Source: CADEFX01 sp963840425 (GTDB taxonomy: Bacteria > Pseudomonadota > Alphaproteobacteria > Rhizobiales > Hyphomicrobiaceae). From it: a stretch of 64,000 nt of DNA. Position 1 is the stretch's first letter. The number at the start of each line of letters is the position of its first letter. Positions 55,359 through 63,814 of the stretch are shown here, piece by piece. A model generated the notes under the pieces. That model was not told the origin of the DNA. It searched no databases and saw only the letters and a program-made list of their open reading frames with translations. A program made the translations under genes and the position numbers. Location: contig CAWIYZ010000026.1 in assembly GCA_963840425.1 (NCBI GenBank), positions 62,001 to 126,000 of the forward strand, in the 5' to 3' direction.

Positions 55359-56549
55359 ATGCCCGAAACCGAAATCCGCAACTTCACCCTGAACTTCGGC
55401 CCGCAGCATCCGGCCGCGCACGGCGTGCTGCGACTGGTTTTGGAGCTCGATGGCGAGGTGGTGGAGCGGGTCGATCCGCACATCGGCCTTCTGCACCGCG
55501 GCACCGAGAAGCTGATCGAGAACAAGACTTATCTACAAGCCATCGGCTATTTCGACCGGCTCGACTATGTCGCGCCGATGAACCAGGAGCACGCCTTCTG
55601 CCTCGCCGCCGAGAAGCTGCTGGAGCTGGAGGTGCCCAAGCGCGCCCAGCTCATCCGCGTGCTTTATTCCGAGATCGGGCGGCTGCTGTCGCATCTGCTG
55701 AACGTCACCACGCAGGCCATGGATGTCGGTGCGCTGACACCGCCGCTGTGGGGCTTCGAGGAACGCGAGAAGCTGATGGTGTTCTACGAGCGGGCGTCCG
55801 GCTCGCGCATGCACGCCAAATACTTCCGCATGGGCGGCGTGCACCAGGATCTGCCGCCCGAGCTGATCGAGGACATCGCGCACTTCTGCGAGACGCACCC
55901 CAAGGTGCTGGACGATATCTGGGACCTGTTCATCGACAACCGCATCTTCAAGCAGCGCAACGCCGACATCGGCATTATCAGCCTGGAGGACTGCTTCAAG
56001 TGGGGCTTCTCGGGCGTGATGGTGCGCGGCTCGGGTGCGGCCTGGGATCTGCGCAAGGCTCAGCCCTACGAGTGTTACTCAGAGCTCGATTTCGACATCC
56101 CCATCGGCAAGACCAACGACAACTACGCGCGCCAGGTGATCCGCATGGAGGAGATGTACCAGTCCGTGCGCATCATGAAGCAGTGCTGCGAGAAGCTCAT
56201 GTCGGCCGAGGGGCAGGGGCCGCACGTGGCGCAGGACAAGAAGGTGGTGCCGCCCACGCGCGGCGAGATGAAGCGCTCCATGGAGGCGCTGATCCACCAC
56301 TTCAAGCTCTATACCGAGGGCTTCCATGTGCCCGAGGGCGAGGTGTACGCCGCCGTCGAGGCGCCCAAGGGCGAGTTCGGCGTGTACTTGGTGGCGGACG
56401 GTTCCAACCGGCCTTACCGCTGCAAGATCCGCGCTCCAGGGTTCGCCCATCTGCAAGCCATGGACTTCATGAACCGCGGCCACATGCTGGCCGACGTGTC
56501 GGCCATTCTCGGCTCACTCGACGTGGTGTTCGGGGAGATTGATCGCTAG
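55359..56549 (+). CDS. nuoD: NADH-quinone oxidoreductase subunit D (49 kDa)
   Basis: 396 residues. TLNFGPQHPAAHGVLRLVLELDGE and PHIGLLHRGTEKLIE are the 49-kDa subunit signature, with the quinone-site His in the first. RMHAKYFRMGGVHQDLP and GVMVRGSGAAWDLRKAQPYE follow, and the C-terminus ends DVVFGEIDR as in family members. It forms the quinone cavity with NuoB. The frame is intact. Confidence 0.97.
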   Translation: MPETEIRNFTLNFGPQHPAAHGVLRLVLELDGEVVERVDPHIGLLHRGTEKLIENKTYLQAIGYFDRLDYVAPMNQEHAFCLAAEKLLELEVPKRAQLIRVLYSEIGRLLSHLLNVTTQAMDVGALTPPLWGFEEREKLMVFYERASGSRMHAKYFRMGGVHQDLPPELIEDIAHFCETHPKVLDDIWDLFIDNRIFKQRNADIGIISLEDCFKWGFSGVMVRGSGAAWDLRKAQPYECYSELDFDIPIGKTNDNYARQVIRMEEMYQSVRIMKQCCEKLMSAEGQGPHVAQDKKVVPPTRGEMKRSMEALIHHFKLYTEGFHVPEGEVYAAVEAPKGEFGVYLVADGSNRPYRCKIRAPGFAHLQAMDFMNRGHMLADVSAILGSLDVVFGEIDR

Positions 56550-56635
56550 GGCCGCGCCAACGAGGCCCGTTGCCAAGGCCTTGCGAAGCCGCTAGGCCGT
56601 AGGTTCCCGCTTCGAACCGCCAGACCCGAGCAGCA

Positions 56636-57247
56636 ATGGCCGTCCGCAGACTTGATCCCGAGCAACCCGCGTCCTTTGCCTTTACGCCGGAAAATATGGC
56701 TTGGGCGAAGGCGACGATCGCCATGTATCCCGAGGGCAAGCAGGCCTCTGCCGTGATCCCGCTGCTGTGGCGGGCGCAGGAGCAGCATCACAACTGGCTC
56801 CCCGAGCCCGCGATTCGCGTTGTGGCCGACATGCTCGGAATGGCCCACATCCGGGTCTACGAGATCGCCACGTTCTACACGATGTTCCAGCTCTCCCCCG
56901 TCGGGCGCAAGGCGCACATCCAAGTGTGCCATACGACGCCGTGCATGCTGCGCGGTGCCGATGAGCTGAAAGAGGTGTGCCAGCGGCGTATCCACCACGA
57001 GCCGCACCATTTGTCGGTGGATGGCGACTTCTCCTGGGAACCGGTGGAGTGCCTGGGCTCGTGCGCCAACGCGCCGATGGTGCAGATCTTCAAGGACACC
57101 TACGAGGATCTGACGCCCGAATCGTTCGAGAAGCTGCTCGACGCCTTCAAGGACGGCAAGCCGCCCAAGCCCGGCTCGCAAATCGGCCGGCAAGCCTCGT
57201 GCCCCGAGGGCGGGCCCACGACATTGAAAGAGCTCGCCAAGATCTGA
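56636..57247 (+). CDS. nuoE: NADH-quinone oxidoreductase subunit E (24 kDa, [2Fe-2S])
   Basis: 203 residues. The N1a [2Fe-2S] cluster ligands are in the CHTTPC and CLGSC motifs. IRVYEIATFYTMFQLSPVGR is the conserved thioredoxin-like start. A short C-terminal extension (PPKPGSQIGRQASCPEGGPTTLKELAKI) is common in alphaproteobacteria. It lies in the NADH-oxidising module with NuoF. An 86-base gap separates it from nuoD. Confidence 0.97.
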   Translation: MAVRRLDPEQPASFAFTPENMAWAKATIAMYPEGKQASAVIPLLWRAQEQHHNWLPEPAIRVVADMLGMAHIRVYEIATFYTMFQLSPVGRKAHIQVCHTTPCMLRGADELKEVCQRRIHHEPHHLSVDGDFSWEPVECLGSCANAPMVQIFKDTYEDLTPESFEKLLDAFKDGKPPKPGSQIGRQASCPEGGPTTLKELAKI

Positions 57248-57275
57248 CGGCTCGCCAACACGAAGAACGCCGCCC

Positions 57276-58559
57276 ATGCTCGACGACAAGGACCGCATCT
57301 TCACCAACATCTACGGCTTCCAGGACTGGAAGCTCGCGGGCGCACGCGCCCGGGGCACGTGGGACAATACCAAGGCTCTGATAGACAAGGGCCACGACTG
57401 GATCATCAACGAGATGAAGGCGTCGGGGCTCCGAGGCCGAGGTGGAGCCGGCTTCCCGACCGGTCTCAAATGGTCGTTCATGCCCAAGAGCGATCCGCGG
57501 CCATCGTATCTGGTCGTGAATGCGGACGAGTCTGAACCAGGCTCCTGCAAGGACCGGGAGATCATGCGACACGAGCCGCATCTCTTCATCGAGGGCTGCC
57601 TGGTCGCGAGCTACGCCATGCGCGCGCACGTCTGCTACATCTACGTGCGTGGCGAGTTCATCCGCGAGCGCGAGCGCCTGCAGGCGGCCATCGACGAGGC
57701 CTATTCGGCCAAGCTCATCGGAAAAGGCAACGTGCACGGCTGGGACTTCGAGTGCTACGTGCATCATGGCGCCGGCGCCTACATCTGCGGCGAGGAGACA
57801 GCGCTGCTGGAAAGCCTCGAGGGCAAGAAGGGGCAGCCGCGCCTCAAGCCGCCGTTCCCAGCCAACTCCGGGCTCTATGGTGCGCCCACGACCGTGAACA
57901 ATGTCGAGAGTATTGCCGTCGCGCCGGCCATCCTGCGGCGCGGGGCGGCCTGGTTCTCTGCCATCGGCAAGCCCAACAACACCGGCACAAAACTGTTTCA
58001 GATTTCCGGGCATGTCGAAAGGCCGTGCGTGGTCGAGGACGCCATGGGCGTGCCGCTGCGCGAGCTGATCGAGCGGCACGCCGGCGGCGTGCGCGGCGGC
58101 TGGGACAATCTGCTGGCGGTGATCCCCGGCGGCTCTTCGATGCCATTGCTGCCGGCATCCCAGTGCCAGGATCTGACCATGGATTTCGACAGCTTGGTCA
58201 AGCTGAAGTCCGGGCTCGGTACTGCCGCCATCATCGTCATGGACAAGTCCACCGACGTGGTGAAAGCGATCGCGCGCATCGCCCATTTCTACAAGCACGA
58301 GAGCTGCGGTCAGTGCACGCCGTGCCGCGAGGGCACGGGCTGGATGTGGCGCGTGCTGGAGCGCATGGCCGTCGGAGCAGCTGACAAGCGCGAGATCGAC
58401 CTGCTGTTCGATGTCTCAAAGCAGATCGAGGGACACACTATCTGCGCGCTGGGCGATGCGGCGGCTTGGCCTGTACAAGGGCTGCTGCGCAACTTCCGCT
58501 CCGAGATCGAGGCGCGCATAGATCGCTATCAGGCCGTGCCGCGCCAGGCGGCGGAGTAG
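57276..58559 (+). CDS. nuoF: NADH-quinone oxidoreductase subunit F (51 kDa, NADH/FMN binding)
   Basis: 427 residues. The NADH-binding GLRGRGGAGFPTGLKW, the FMN-binding VVNADESEPGSCKDREIM and GAYICGEETALLESLEGKKGQPRLKPPFPA, and the N3 [4Fe-4S] ligands in ESCGQCTPCREGTGWMW plus TICALGD are all present. It is the entry point for electrons from NADH. In most alphaproteobacteria nuoG follows; here a threonine aldolase gene starts 30 bases later, and nuoG is absent from the rest of the window. Confidence 0.97.
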   Translation: MLDDKDRIFTNIYGFQDWKLAGARARGTWDNTKALIDKGHDWIINEMKASGLRGRGGAGFPTGLKWSFMPKSDPRPSYLVVNADESEPGSCKDREIMRHEPHLFIEGCLVASYAMRAHVCYIYVRGEFIRERERLQAAIDEAYSAKLIGKGNVHGWDFECYVHHGAGAYICGEETALLESLEGKKGQPRLKPPFPANSGLYGAPTTVNNVESIAVAPAILRRGAAWFSAIGKPNNTGTKLFQISGHVERPCVVEDAMGVPLRELIERHAGGVRGGWDNLLAVIPGGSSMPLLPASQCQDLTMDFDSLVKLKSGLGTAAIIVMDKSTDVVKAIARIAHFYKHESCGQCTPCREGTGWMWRVLERMAVGAADKREIDLLFDVSKQIEGHTICALGDAAAWPVQGLLRNFRSEIEARIDRYQAVPRQAAE

Positions 58560-58589
58560 TCCCGACCGCTGTGCAACGGAGGCGGGAGC

Positions 58590-59633
58590 ATGTCCCAGCA
58601 GTTTGCGTCGGACAACAATGCAGGCATCTGTCCAGCCGCGCTCGAATCGCTGCTTGAGGCCAACAAGGCTGGGCACGCCATCGGCTACGGCGACGACGCC
58701 TGGACGACGAAGGCTCGTGATGCTATCCGCGATCTGTTCGAAGCGCCGGCAGCCGAGGTGTTTTTCGTCTTCAACGGCACGGCGGCCAATGCGCTGGCGC
58801 TGGCGCAGATCTGCAGGCCTTACAACTCGGTCATTGCTCACGCCGTCTCGCACGTGGATACGGACGAGGCAGGTGCCTGCTCTTTCTTCAGTGGCGGCGC
58901 CACGGTGATGGCCGCCGACACGCCGGCAGGCAAGCTCACGCCAGATGCAGTGGAGCGTCTGGCGACGCGCTTCTCGGGTGTGCATCACGTCAAGGCGCGG
59001 GCACTCTCGCTGACGCAGGCGACGGAGATGGGGACGGTTTACAGTCTCGCTGAACTGGACGACGTGTGCGCCGTCGCCAAGCGGCATGATCTCAAGGTGC
59101 ATATGGATGGCGCGCGACTGGCCAATGCGGTGGCCACCCTTGGGTGTCGCCCGGCCGAGACGACGTGGCGGTGCGGCGTCGACGTGCTGTCGTTCGGCGG
59201 TACCAAGAACGGGCTTGGTTTTGGCGAGGCCGTTGTGTTCTTCGATGCGTCGCTGGCCGACGAGTTCGGCTGGCGCGTCAAGCAGGCGGGGCAGCTCAAC
59301 TCGAAGATGCGGTTGGCGACGGCGCCATGGCTGGGGCTGCTCGCCAACGGCGTCTGGCTCAGCAATGCGCACCATGCCAACGCCATGGCCAAGCGGCTGG
59401 CGGATGGGATCAAGGACGCTCCGGGCGTGCGCCTCATGCATCCGGTCGACGCGAACGCAGTGTTCGCGGACATCGCCACGAAGGTCCAGGCCGCACTGCG
59501 CGCCAAGGGCTGGCTGTTCTATACCTTCCTGGGCGCTACCGGCTGCCGCCTGATGTGTGCGTGGGATACGGAGCCGCGGACGGTCGACCGCTTCGTCACC
59601 GATCTGGCACAGGCGGCCAACGCGGCGACTTAA
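58590..59633 (+). CDS. Low-specificity L-threonine aldolase
   Basis: 347 residues of the fold-type I PLP family. FFVFNGTAANALAL is the phosphate-binding region, VHMDGARLANA holds the Asp that contacts the PLP ring nitrogen, and the Schiff-base Lys is in LSFGGTKNGLGFGEAVVFF. It cleaves threonine/allo-threonine to glycine and acetaldehyde. Its own GGAGGCGGGAG ribosome-binding region and 30-base distance from nuoF suggest read-through from the nuo promoter, though it has no known role in complex I. Confidence 0.94.
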   Translation: MSQQFASDNNAGICPAALESLLEANKAGHAIGYGDDAWTTKARDAIRDLFEAPAAEVFFVFNGTAANALALAQICRPYNSVIAHAVSHVDTDEAGACSFFSGGATVMAADTPAGKLTPDAVERLATRFSGVHHVKARALSLTQATEMGTVYSLAELDDVCAVAKRHDLKVHMDGARLANAVATLGCRPAETTWRCGVDVLSFGGTKNGLGFGEAVVFFDASLADEFGWRVKQAGQLNSKMRLATAPWLGLLANGVWLSNAHHANAMAKRLADGIKDAPGVRLMHPVDANAVFADIATKVQAALRAKGWLFYTFLGATGCRLMCAWDTEPRTVDRFVTDLAQAANAAT

Positions 59634-60116
59634 CGCTCGCTTCAGGCCGATCCGGTCCGGGTGCAGGAGGCATAAAGTCGGGCCGCGCAATGGTTTGGCC
59701 AGAAAGTTGGACCCGCGCCGATCCACGCAATTCCAGGGCTTTCCACGCAACGGTGTCCCACCATTAGCGTTGCTGACACTGATCCTGGGCTCTACGAGCC
59801 ACCCTTCTCCAATCCGCTGACAATGGTCCTCATGATCTCCGGTCCACGCAACCCTGCGCGCCTCGAGTCGAGCCAGGAGTAGTGATGCCTGCATCAGGGC
59901 GGCGATGGCTGCGTCGTTGACGATGCCCATGGCCATCATTTCACCGGCCCGAAAGCAGTCGCCAAGCCGGGCTGCGCTCCAGGAATAGATCGCTGAAGAT
60001 TTGCCGTCATTCGCGACATGGCACCACTGGGTTTTTGCTTCCGTGCGCCCGACCGTTCGTTTCCACTAGAACGCCTCATGAGGCCCAAACTCGGCTTCGC
60101 CCTCGCTCGGCCTGCG
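59634..60116. other. Boundary region between the nuo/aldolase block and the inserted element
   Basis: About 480 bases without a recognised gene. On the minus strand two short frames overlap as ATGA at 59936-59939: one ends AQPGLATAFGPVK, the next starts MMAMGIVNDAAIAALMQASL and runs into the aldolase antisense. Neither has a known domain. Three copies of TCCACGCAA lie at 59722, 59742 and 59843. The left end of the foreign segment probably lies here. Confidence 0.35.
59722..59851 (+). repeat. Three direct copies of TCCACGCAA
   Basis: The nonamer occurs at 59722-59730, 59742-59750 and 59843-59851, just past the threonine aldolase gene. The first two are 20 bases apart. Such short repeats could be recombinase or replication-initiator sites at the edge of the element, or chance. 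Confidence 0.3.
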
Positions 60117-61169
60117 CTAACGAGCACGGGCTACCAATTCGTCTTTTGCAATGCGAGCGCGCTCACACATCGCGTGAAACGCCTCCTCGGCGATGTCCTT
60201 GGCCGTGCGGTTCACAGTCGGGCGCTTGAGCCCACTACAGTCGTACAGCTCGGCATACATCTCGACCAAACCGGGCGGCAGGAGGCAGCCCTGATCGCCG
60301 GGTGGCGGCCCCAGTTTTCCCACCGGCCATCTGCCGTGGGCGTGCTTGGCGGCCAGATTGATCCAATCATCGCGGCTCAGTTTCGCGACCTCGACCTGAT
60401 CTTTCCACCAAGGCTGACGTGTCTCCGTGATGATGGTGATAGCCGTGTCGATGATCCTCTTGATTGACGGCCCTGCCTCGCTCTCTCCGGGATAGCGGTT
60501 GAGCCTTCCTGGCGTGGGCCTCAGCCGATCCGAGACCTCGACCAGCGCCTCGCGCACCTCGCCCATGGTGCAGTCGGGCACGGCCTCGCGGATCATGTTG
60601 GCGTGGACACCCTTGACCATGGTGAAGCCGCTGCCGCACGTGATCTTCTCGATGGCGGCCTCGTCCTCGAACCTATCTCCAGGTTCGGAGCCACGACGTT
60701 GACCGCTGGCGGGCGATTTCGGTCCCGGCAATGCCGCACGCCGGACTGCGTTGCCCTCGATGGACACGCCGAGCGCCTTGATCTTCAGCTCCTTCGCCTC
60801 CTGCTCGGTTTCGACTTTGATTTTGGCGATCTCGGTGATGGTGGCAGCCGCCGTCTCGGAGTTGAAGGAGGCGACCCGCACCTCCTCGATCTTTTTCGCT
60901 AATACCGTGGCGAAGTAGTTCTGGACCCGCCCAGCCCCGGCAGTGGCGTTGCTATTGGCACCGCCAAGTTTGGCTGCATGGCAGCAGGCCAGCGTCATGT
61001 CGACGGCCGTAGAAAGCACCTTGGGATTGACATGGCGGTGCGGTCTGACGGCGAAGAGCATGGACTGCCGCGCAGCGTCGGGATTTAGGCGCACCGCGAT
61101 GCCGCCCCAGTGGAACGAGATGCCGTAGTACAGGTCCTGCTGCTCTTCTGTCGGATGCCAGGGTTCCAC
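60117..61169 (-). CDS. Replication-initiator-like protein, C-terminal part (split by frameshift)
   Basis: 350 residues from a GTG at 61169, starting EPWHPTEEQQDLYYGISFHWGG. This frame is +1 to the HTH-bearing frame upstream and continues its protein, so the two parts were probably one gene of about 600 residues. It has a helical, Glu/Lys-rich middle (EVRVASFNSETAAATITEIAKIKVETEQEAKELKIKAL) and a basic C-terminus ending FHAMCERARIAKDELVARAR. I recognise no catalytic motif. Its place downstream of a winged-helix N-terminus suggests a plasmid/phage replication or partition role. Confidence 0.55.
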   Translation of the reverse strand: MEPWHPTEEQQDLYYGISFHWGGIAVRLNPDAARQSMLFAVRPHRHVNPKVLSTAVDMTLACCHAAKLGGANSNATAGAGRVQNYFATVLAKKIEEVRVASFNSETAAATITEIAKIKVETEQEAKELKIKALGVSIEGNAVRRAALPGPKSPASGQRRGSEPGDRFEDEAAIEKITCGSGFTMVKGVHANMIREAVPDCTMGEVREALVEVSDRLRPTPGRLNRYPGESEAGPSIKRIIDTAITIITETRQPWWKDQVEVAKLSRDDWINLAAKHAHGRWPVGKLGPPPGDQGCLLPPGLVEMYAELYDCSGLKRPTVNRTAKDIAEEAFHAMCERARIAKDELVARAR

Positions 61170-61917
61170 TTGAACTGAAAGCGGAGATTCCCGCTCGCGC
61201 GTGCGCGCGATGTGGAATCTCTACTCTCTCAGTGGAGTCTATCTTAGTGATAGTAGTATCCCGTGGAGCCGAAGGGTTCTCGGGCTTGGAGCCGAAGGGT
61301 TCACCGGAAGAACCCTTCCCGTGCAGCCGAAGGGTCTCATGGCCCGGAGCCGAAGCGTTAGCCTCGGGTTCAGTGGATGGTGCAAGGCGGTCAGCTAGAG
61401 ACTTGCTGGGTGTCTTGCTGCGGACCTGCTGGCTCGGCGTCGAGAAGCTTTCAATGAACCAGCGCACACCCGCAGGTGCATTTGGCAGCACCGGGGGGAT
61501 GGTCGGCCAGTAGGCATTGTTCTCGCCGTTACCGGGCGCAATCTGGATCATGCTGGCACGGAGCAGGCGGCCGATGGCCTCCGAGATCGTCGTTGGCGCA
61601 CGGGATAGAATTTGTGCCATGCGGCGCTGACTGAGCCAGCAGAAGCTGTCGTCGTTGTCGGAGAGGGCCACGATCAGGAAGTACACGGCGGCGGTGCAAT
61701 CCATCTTGGGCATGCGCCGACACAGGCGGACCAAGCCCATCAGCATGGTGTTCCGCAGGAGGATTAAGCGCTGGCCGCCCCGTCGCTCGGCGATAGCCTC
61801 GCGCCGCAGGGCCTCATCGATGCGCGCATCACCAACGAAGCTTTCGATAGCGCGCCCGAACTCGGCGTCGGCATCATGTGAGTTGTGACCAGATTGACCG
61901 TAGCGGCCTGTAGACAT
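60952..61917 (-). CDS. Helix-turn-helix replication-initiator-like protein, N-terminal part
   Basis: The ATG at 61917 gives MSTGRYGQSGHNSHDADAEFG. The core AVYFLIVALSDNDDSFCWLSQRRMAQILSRAPTTISEAIGRLLRASMIQIAPG is a winged helix of the type seen in RepA/RepC-like and phage replication proteins. A Pro/Ser-rich linker follows. Real coding in this frame ends near 61180-61210, within a GCGCGCACGCGCG run; beyond it the frame is antisense-like and the downstream protein is read one frame over. A sequencing indel or a natural break are both possible. Confidence 0.6.
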   Translation of the reverse strand: MSTGRYGQSGHNSHDADAEFGRAIESFVGDARIDEALRREAIAERRGGQRLILLRNTMLMGLVRLCRRMPKMDCTAAVYFLIVALSDNDDSFCWLSQRRMAQILSRAPTTISEAIGRLLRASMIQIAPGNGENNAYWPTIPPVLPNAPAGVRWFIESFSTPSQQVRSKTPSKSLADRLAPSTEPEANASAPGHETLRLHGKGSSGEPFGSKPENPSAPRDTTITKIDSTERVEIPHRAHARAGISAFSSSGTLASDRRAAGPVLRHLVPLGRHRGAPKSRRCAAVHALRRQTAPPCQSQGAFYGRRHDAGLLPCSQTWRCQ

Positions 61918-62171
61918 GTCTTCAGCCCTTGTCCAGAGTGCAACCATGGCGCTGTCGGGCTTGAAGAATCTTTCGAAAGTAGCCGGAATCGGCTACAATT
62001 CGAATGTCCAAACGAAGCCGTCCGCCGCGCCTGCGCGTCCTGGACGGTCCAAAGCTCGATCACGACCGGATGCCACCGGTCAGCGAAACTTCAGGCCGTT
62101 ACCAGAGCCCGTCGTTACGGGGCTCTGGCCGGTCCCTTCCGTTTCTCGCACTTTCGCAACACGTACAAAAG

Positions 62172-62399
62172 TTACGCAGCAGGGTGACGAGCTGTTGCAT
62201 CACGCTTGCGTTGGCGCTCAACGAACTCGTCCACATCGTAGTGACGGTGCCCGGCTTCCGACGCGCGGTAGCACCGGATCAGGCCAGCCTTGGCCCAGCG
62301 CCGAAGCGTGTTCTCGTGCACGCCGAGGGTCTTGCGAGCGACCTGGGTAGAGACGAAGGCCAAGGGATACGGTCCTGATCGGGTTTGGTCAGCTTTCAT
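62172..62399 (-). CDS. Excisionase/MerR-type helix-turn-helix DNA-binding protein
   Basis: 75 residues: FVSTQVARKTLGVHENTLRRWAKAGLIRCYRASEAGHRHYDVDEFVERQRKRDA. This is the HTH_17/MerR-like fold used by phage excisionases, IS607-type resolvase N-termini and small regulators; the helix VARKTLGVHENTLRRW is the recognition unit and RHYDVDEF the wing. It is encoded upstream of the replication-initiator-like gene on the same strand and divergent from the membrane protein gene, a position typical of a control gene of a mobile element. Confidence 0.8.
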   Translation of the reverse strand: MKADQTRSGPYPLAFVSTQVARKTLGVHENTLRRWAKAGLIRCYRASEAGHRHYDVDEFVERQRKRDATARHPAA

Positions 62400-62560
62400 T
62401 GTAGCGGGTTCGTGCGATTCGAAAAATAGCGCTTCGAGGCGAAGTCACATGCTCGTCCGTGGCTAGCAGGAATCGCGCATTTGCATCACATTCGGGGAGG
62501 CACAGTGTCGTGTGACAGCAATCCCGTGAGTGGCGTTGGATCATTGGATCAGACCTACTC

Positions 62561-63796
62561 ATGGCACAGCTCCGCGAGAACGGACCCACCGGCGACAACA
62601 ACGCCGTGCTCAAGATCACCTGCTATGGGGTGGCAATCGCGTTCGCCTCCGTCACGATAGGGGCCAATCTTCATTTCGGCATGGGGCTCGCCAGCTCGCC
62701 CGAAGAGAAGCTCCTATATGCCATCGCAAGCGTGGCCGCCGATGTCACAAAGTGCGTCAGCGTCCTGGTTGTGATGAAGCTCTGGCGGGCGCGCAGCTAC
62801 GGTCTGGCATGCATCGGAGCGGCTCTGGGCGCAATGGCCTTGCTTTGGTCTGCGGCGTCCGCAACCGGCTTTGTTTTTGCGAGCAGAGATCGCACCGCTG
62901 CCGTCCATGCCGCCGCTCTCCAGTCGGCCGCAGGCTGGACAGCAGTCGTACGCAGGACCGGAGAGCAACTTGAGGCTGTGCACCGACATAGACCAGAGCA
63001 GATCATCCAAGCTGAACTAGCGGCCGAGTTGGTCCCGGCATCGATCTGGCGGCGAACAACGCAATGCGCCGAGGTCACATTGGCCGAAAGCCGCGAGGCC
63101 TGTGCTCGAATTTTGGAACTCCGTCAAGAATTGGCTGCCGCGCAAGCCGCAGCGGCGTTGGAAGAGCGGATAGCCGAGGCTCGTCGACAACTCTCCATCA
63201 TGCCGGTGATGACGGCCACCACCGACTCGCAACTGACGGGTTTGGCCGGTCTTGTCGGCATGGAGGAGCAAAGGGTGCGGCGGGCGCTGGCTCTGCTGTT
63301 GGCAATGCTCATCGAGCTTGGAGCGGCATCCGGATTTGCTTTGGCGAGTGCTGCGACCGCGACCCGAACCCTACACCCTTCATCACCATCGCACCCAGCA
63401 TCACCACCCCGCGAACGCGCATCCATCAACCCAGCACCGAGCGCGGCCCCCGGCCCGTGTGAGCCGTCTAAAGTGGTCGAGCTTCGCCCCTCCGGCAAAC
63501 GACGCCCCGGCCGCGCCGCCAGCACGCCCGATCCGTCGATCTCGCGCTGGGCGCAGCAGTGCGTGCGGCGCGACCAACGCGGGGCCGTGGGCGCGCGCTC
63601 CGCCTACAAACTGTACTGCGGGTGGGCTGCCGACAATGGGGTTGCTGGCGCCACAGAGACCTCATTCGGCCGTCATATGAGCGCCGCCATATCGGCCATG
63701 GGCGGCCGGAAGGCACGGCGCGGCCAGGGAGCCTTCTACCTCGGCATTCGTATCGTGCCGGTGCCTGCCCCACAGCCTGCCAGGATGGCGGCATGA
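62561..63796 (+). CDS. Four-helix membrane protein with primase-like winged-helix C-terminus
   Basis: 411 residues. Three to four hydrophobic helices in the first 110 residues (VLKITCYGVAIAFASVTIGAN, KLLYAIASVAADV, YGLACIGAALGAMALLWSA) precede a coiled-coil section (ACARILELRQELAAAQAAAALEERIAEARRQL), another helix (RALALLLAMLIELGAASGFALASAA) and a Pro-rich linker. The C-terminus (AVGARSAYKLYCGWAADNGVAGATETSFGRHMSAAI) resembles the winged helix at the end of P4-type primases (YxxYxxW...G...S.T.FGR). The combination suggests a membrane-anchored DNA-binding protein of a mobile element. Exact role unknown. Confidence 0.7.
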   Translation: MAQLRENGPTGDNNAVLKITCYGVAIAFASVTIGANLHFGMGLASSPEEKLLYAIASVAADVTKCVSVLVVMKLWRARSYGLACIGAALGAMALLWSAASATGFVFASRDRTAAVHAAALQSAAGWTAVVRRTGEQLEAVHRHRPEQIIQAELAAELVPASIWRRTTQCAEVTLAESREACARILELRQELAAAQAAAALEERIAEARRQLSIMPVMTATTDSQLTGLAGLVGMEEQRVRRALALLLAMLIELGAASGFALASAATATRTLHPSSPSHPASPPRERASINPAPSAAPGPCEPSKVVELRPSGKRRPGRAASTPDPSISRWAQQCVRRDQRGAVGARSAYKLYCGWAADNGVAGATETSFGRHMSAAISAMGGRKARRGQGAFYLGIRIVPVPAPQPARMAA

Positions 63797-63814
63797 GCAA
63801 ACGGCTCGGCAGCA

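Noticed and set aside
59722..59851. CRISPR array
   Set aside because: Only three nine-base repeats with unequal spacing; no cas genes and no repeat of CRISPR length anywhere in the window.
58416..59939. 507-codon minus-strand open frame
   Set aside because: It is mostly antisense to nuoF and the threonine aldolase, with the Arg/His-rich composition of a GC-driven shadow. Only its first 100 codons are outside a known gene, and they show no domain.
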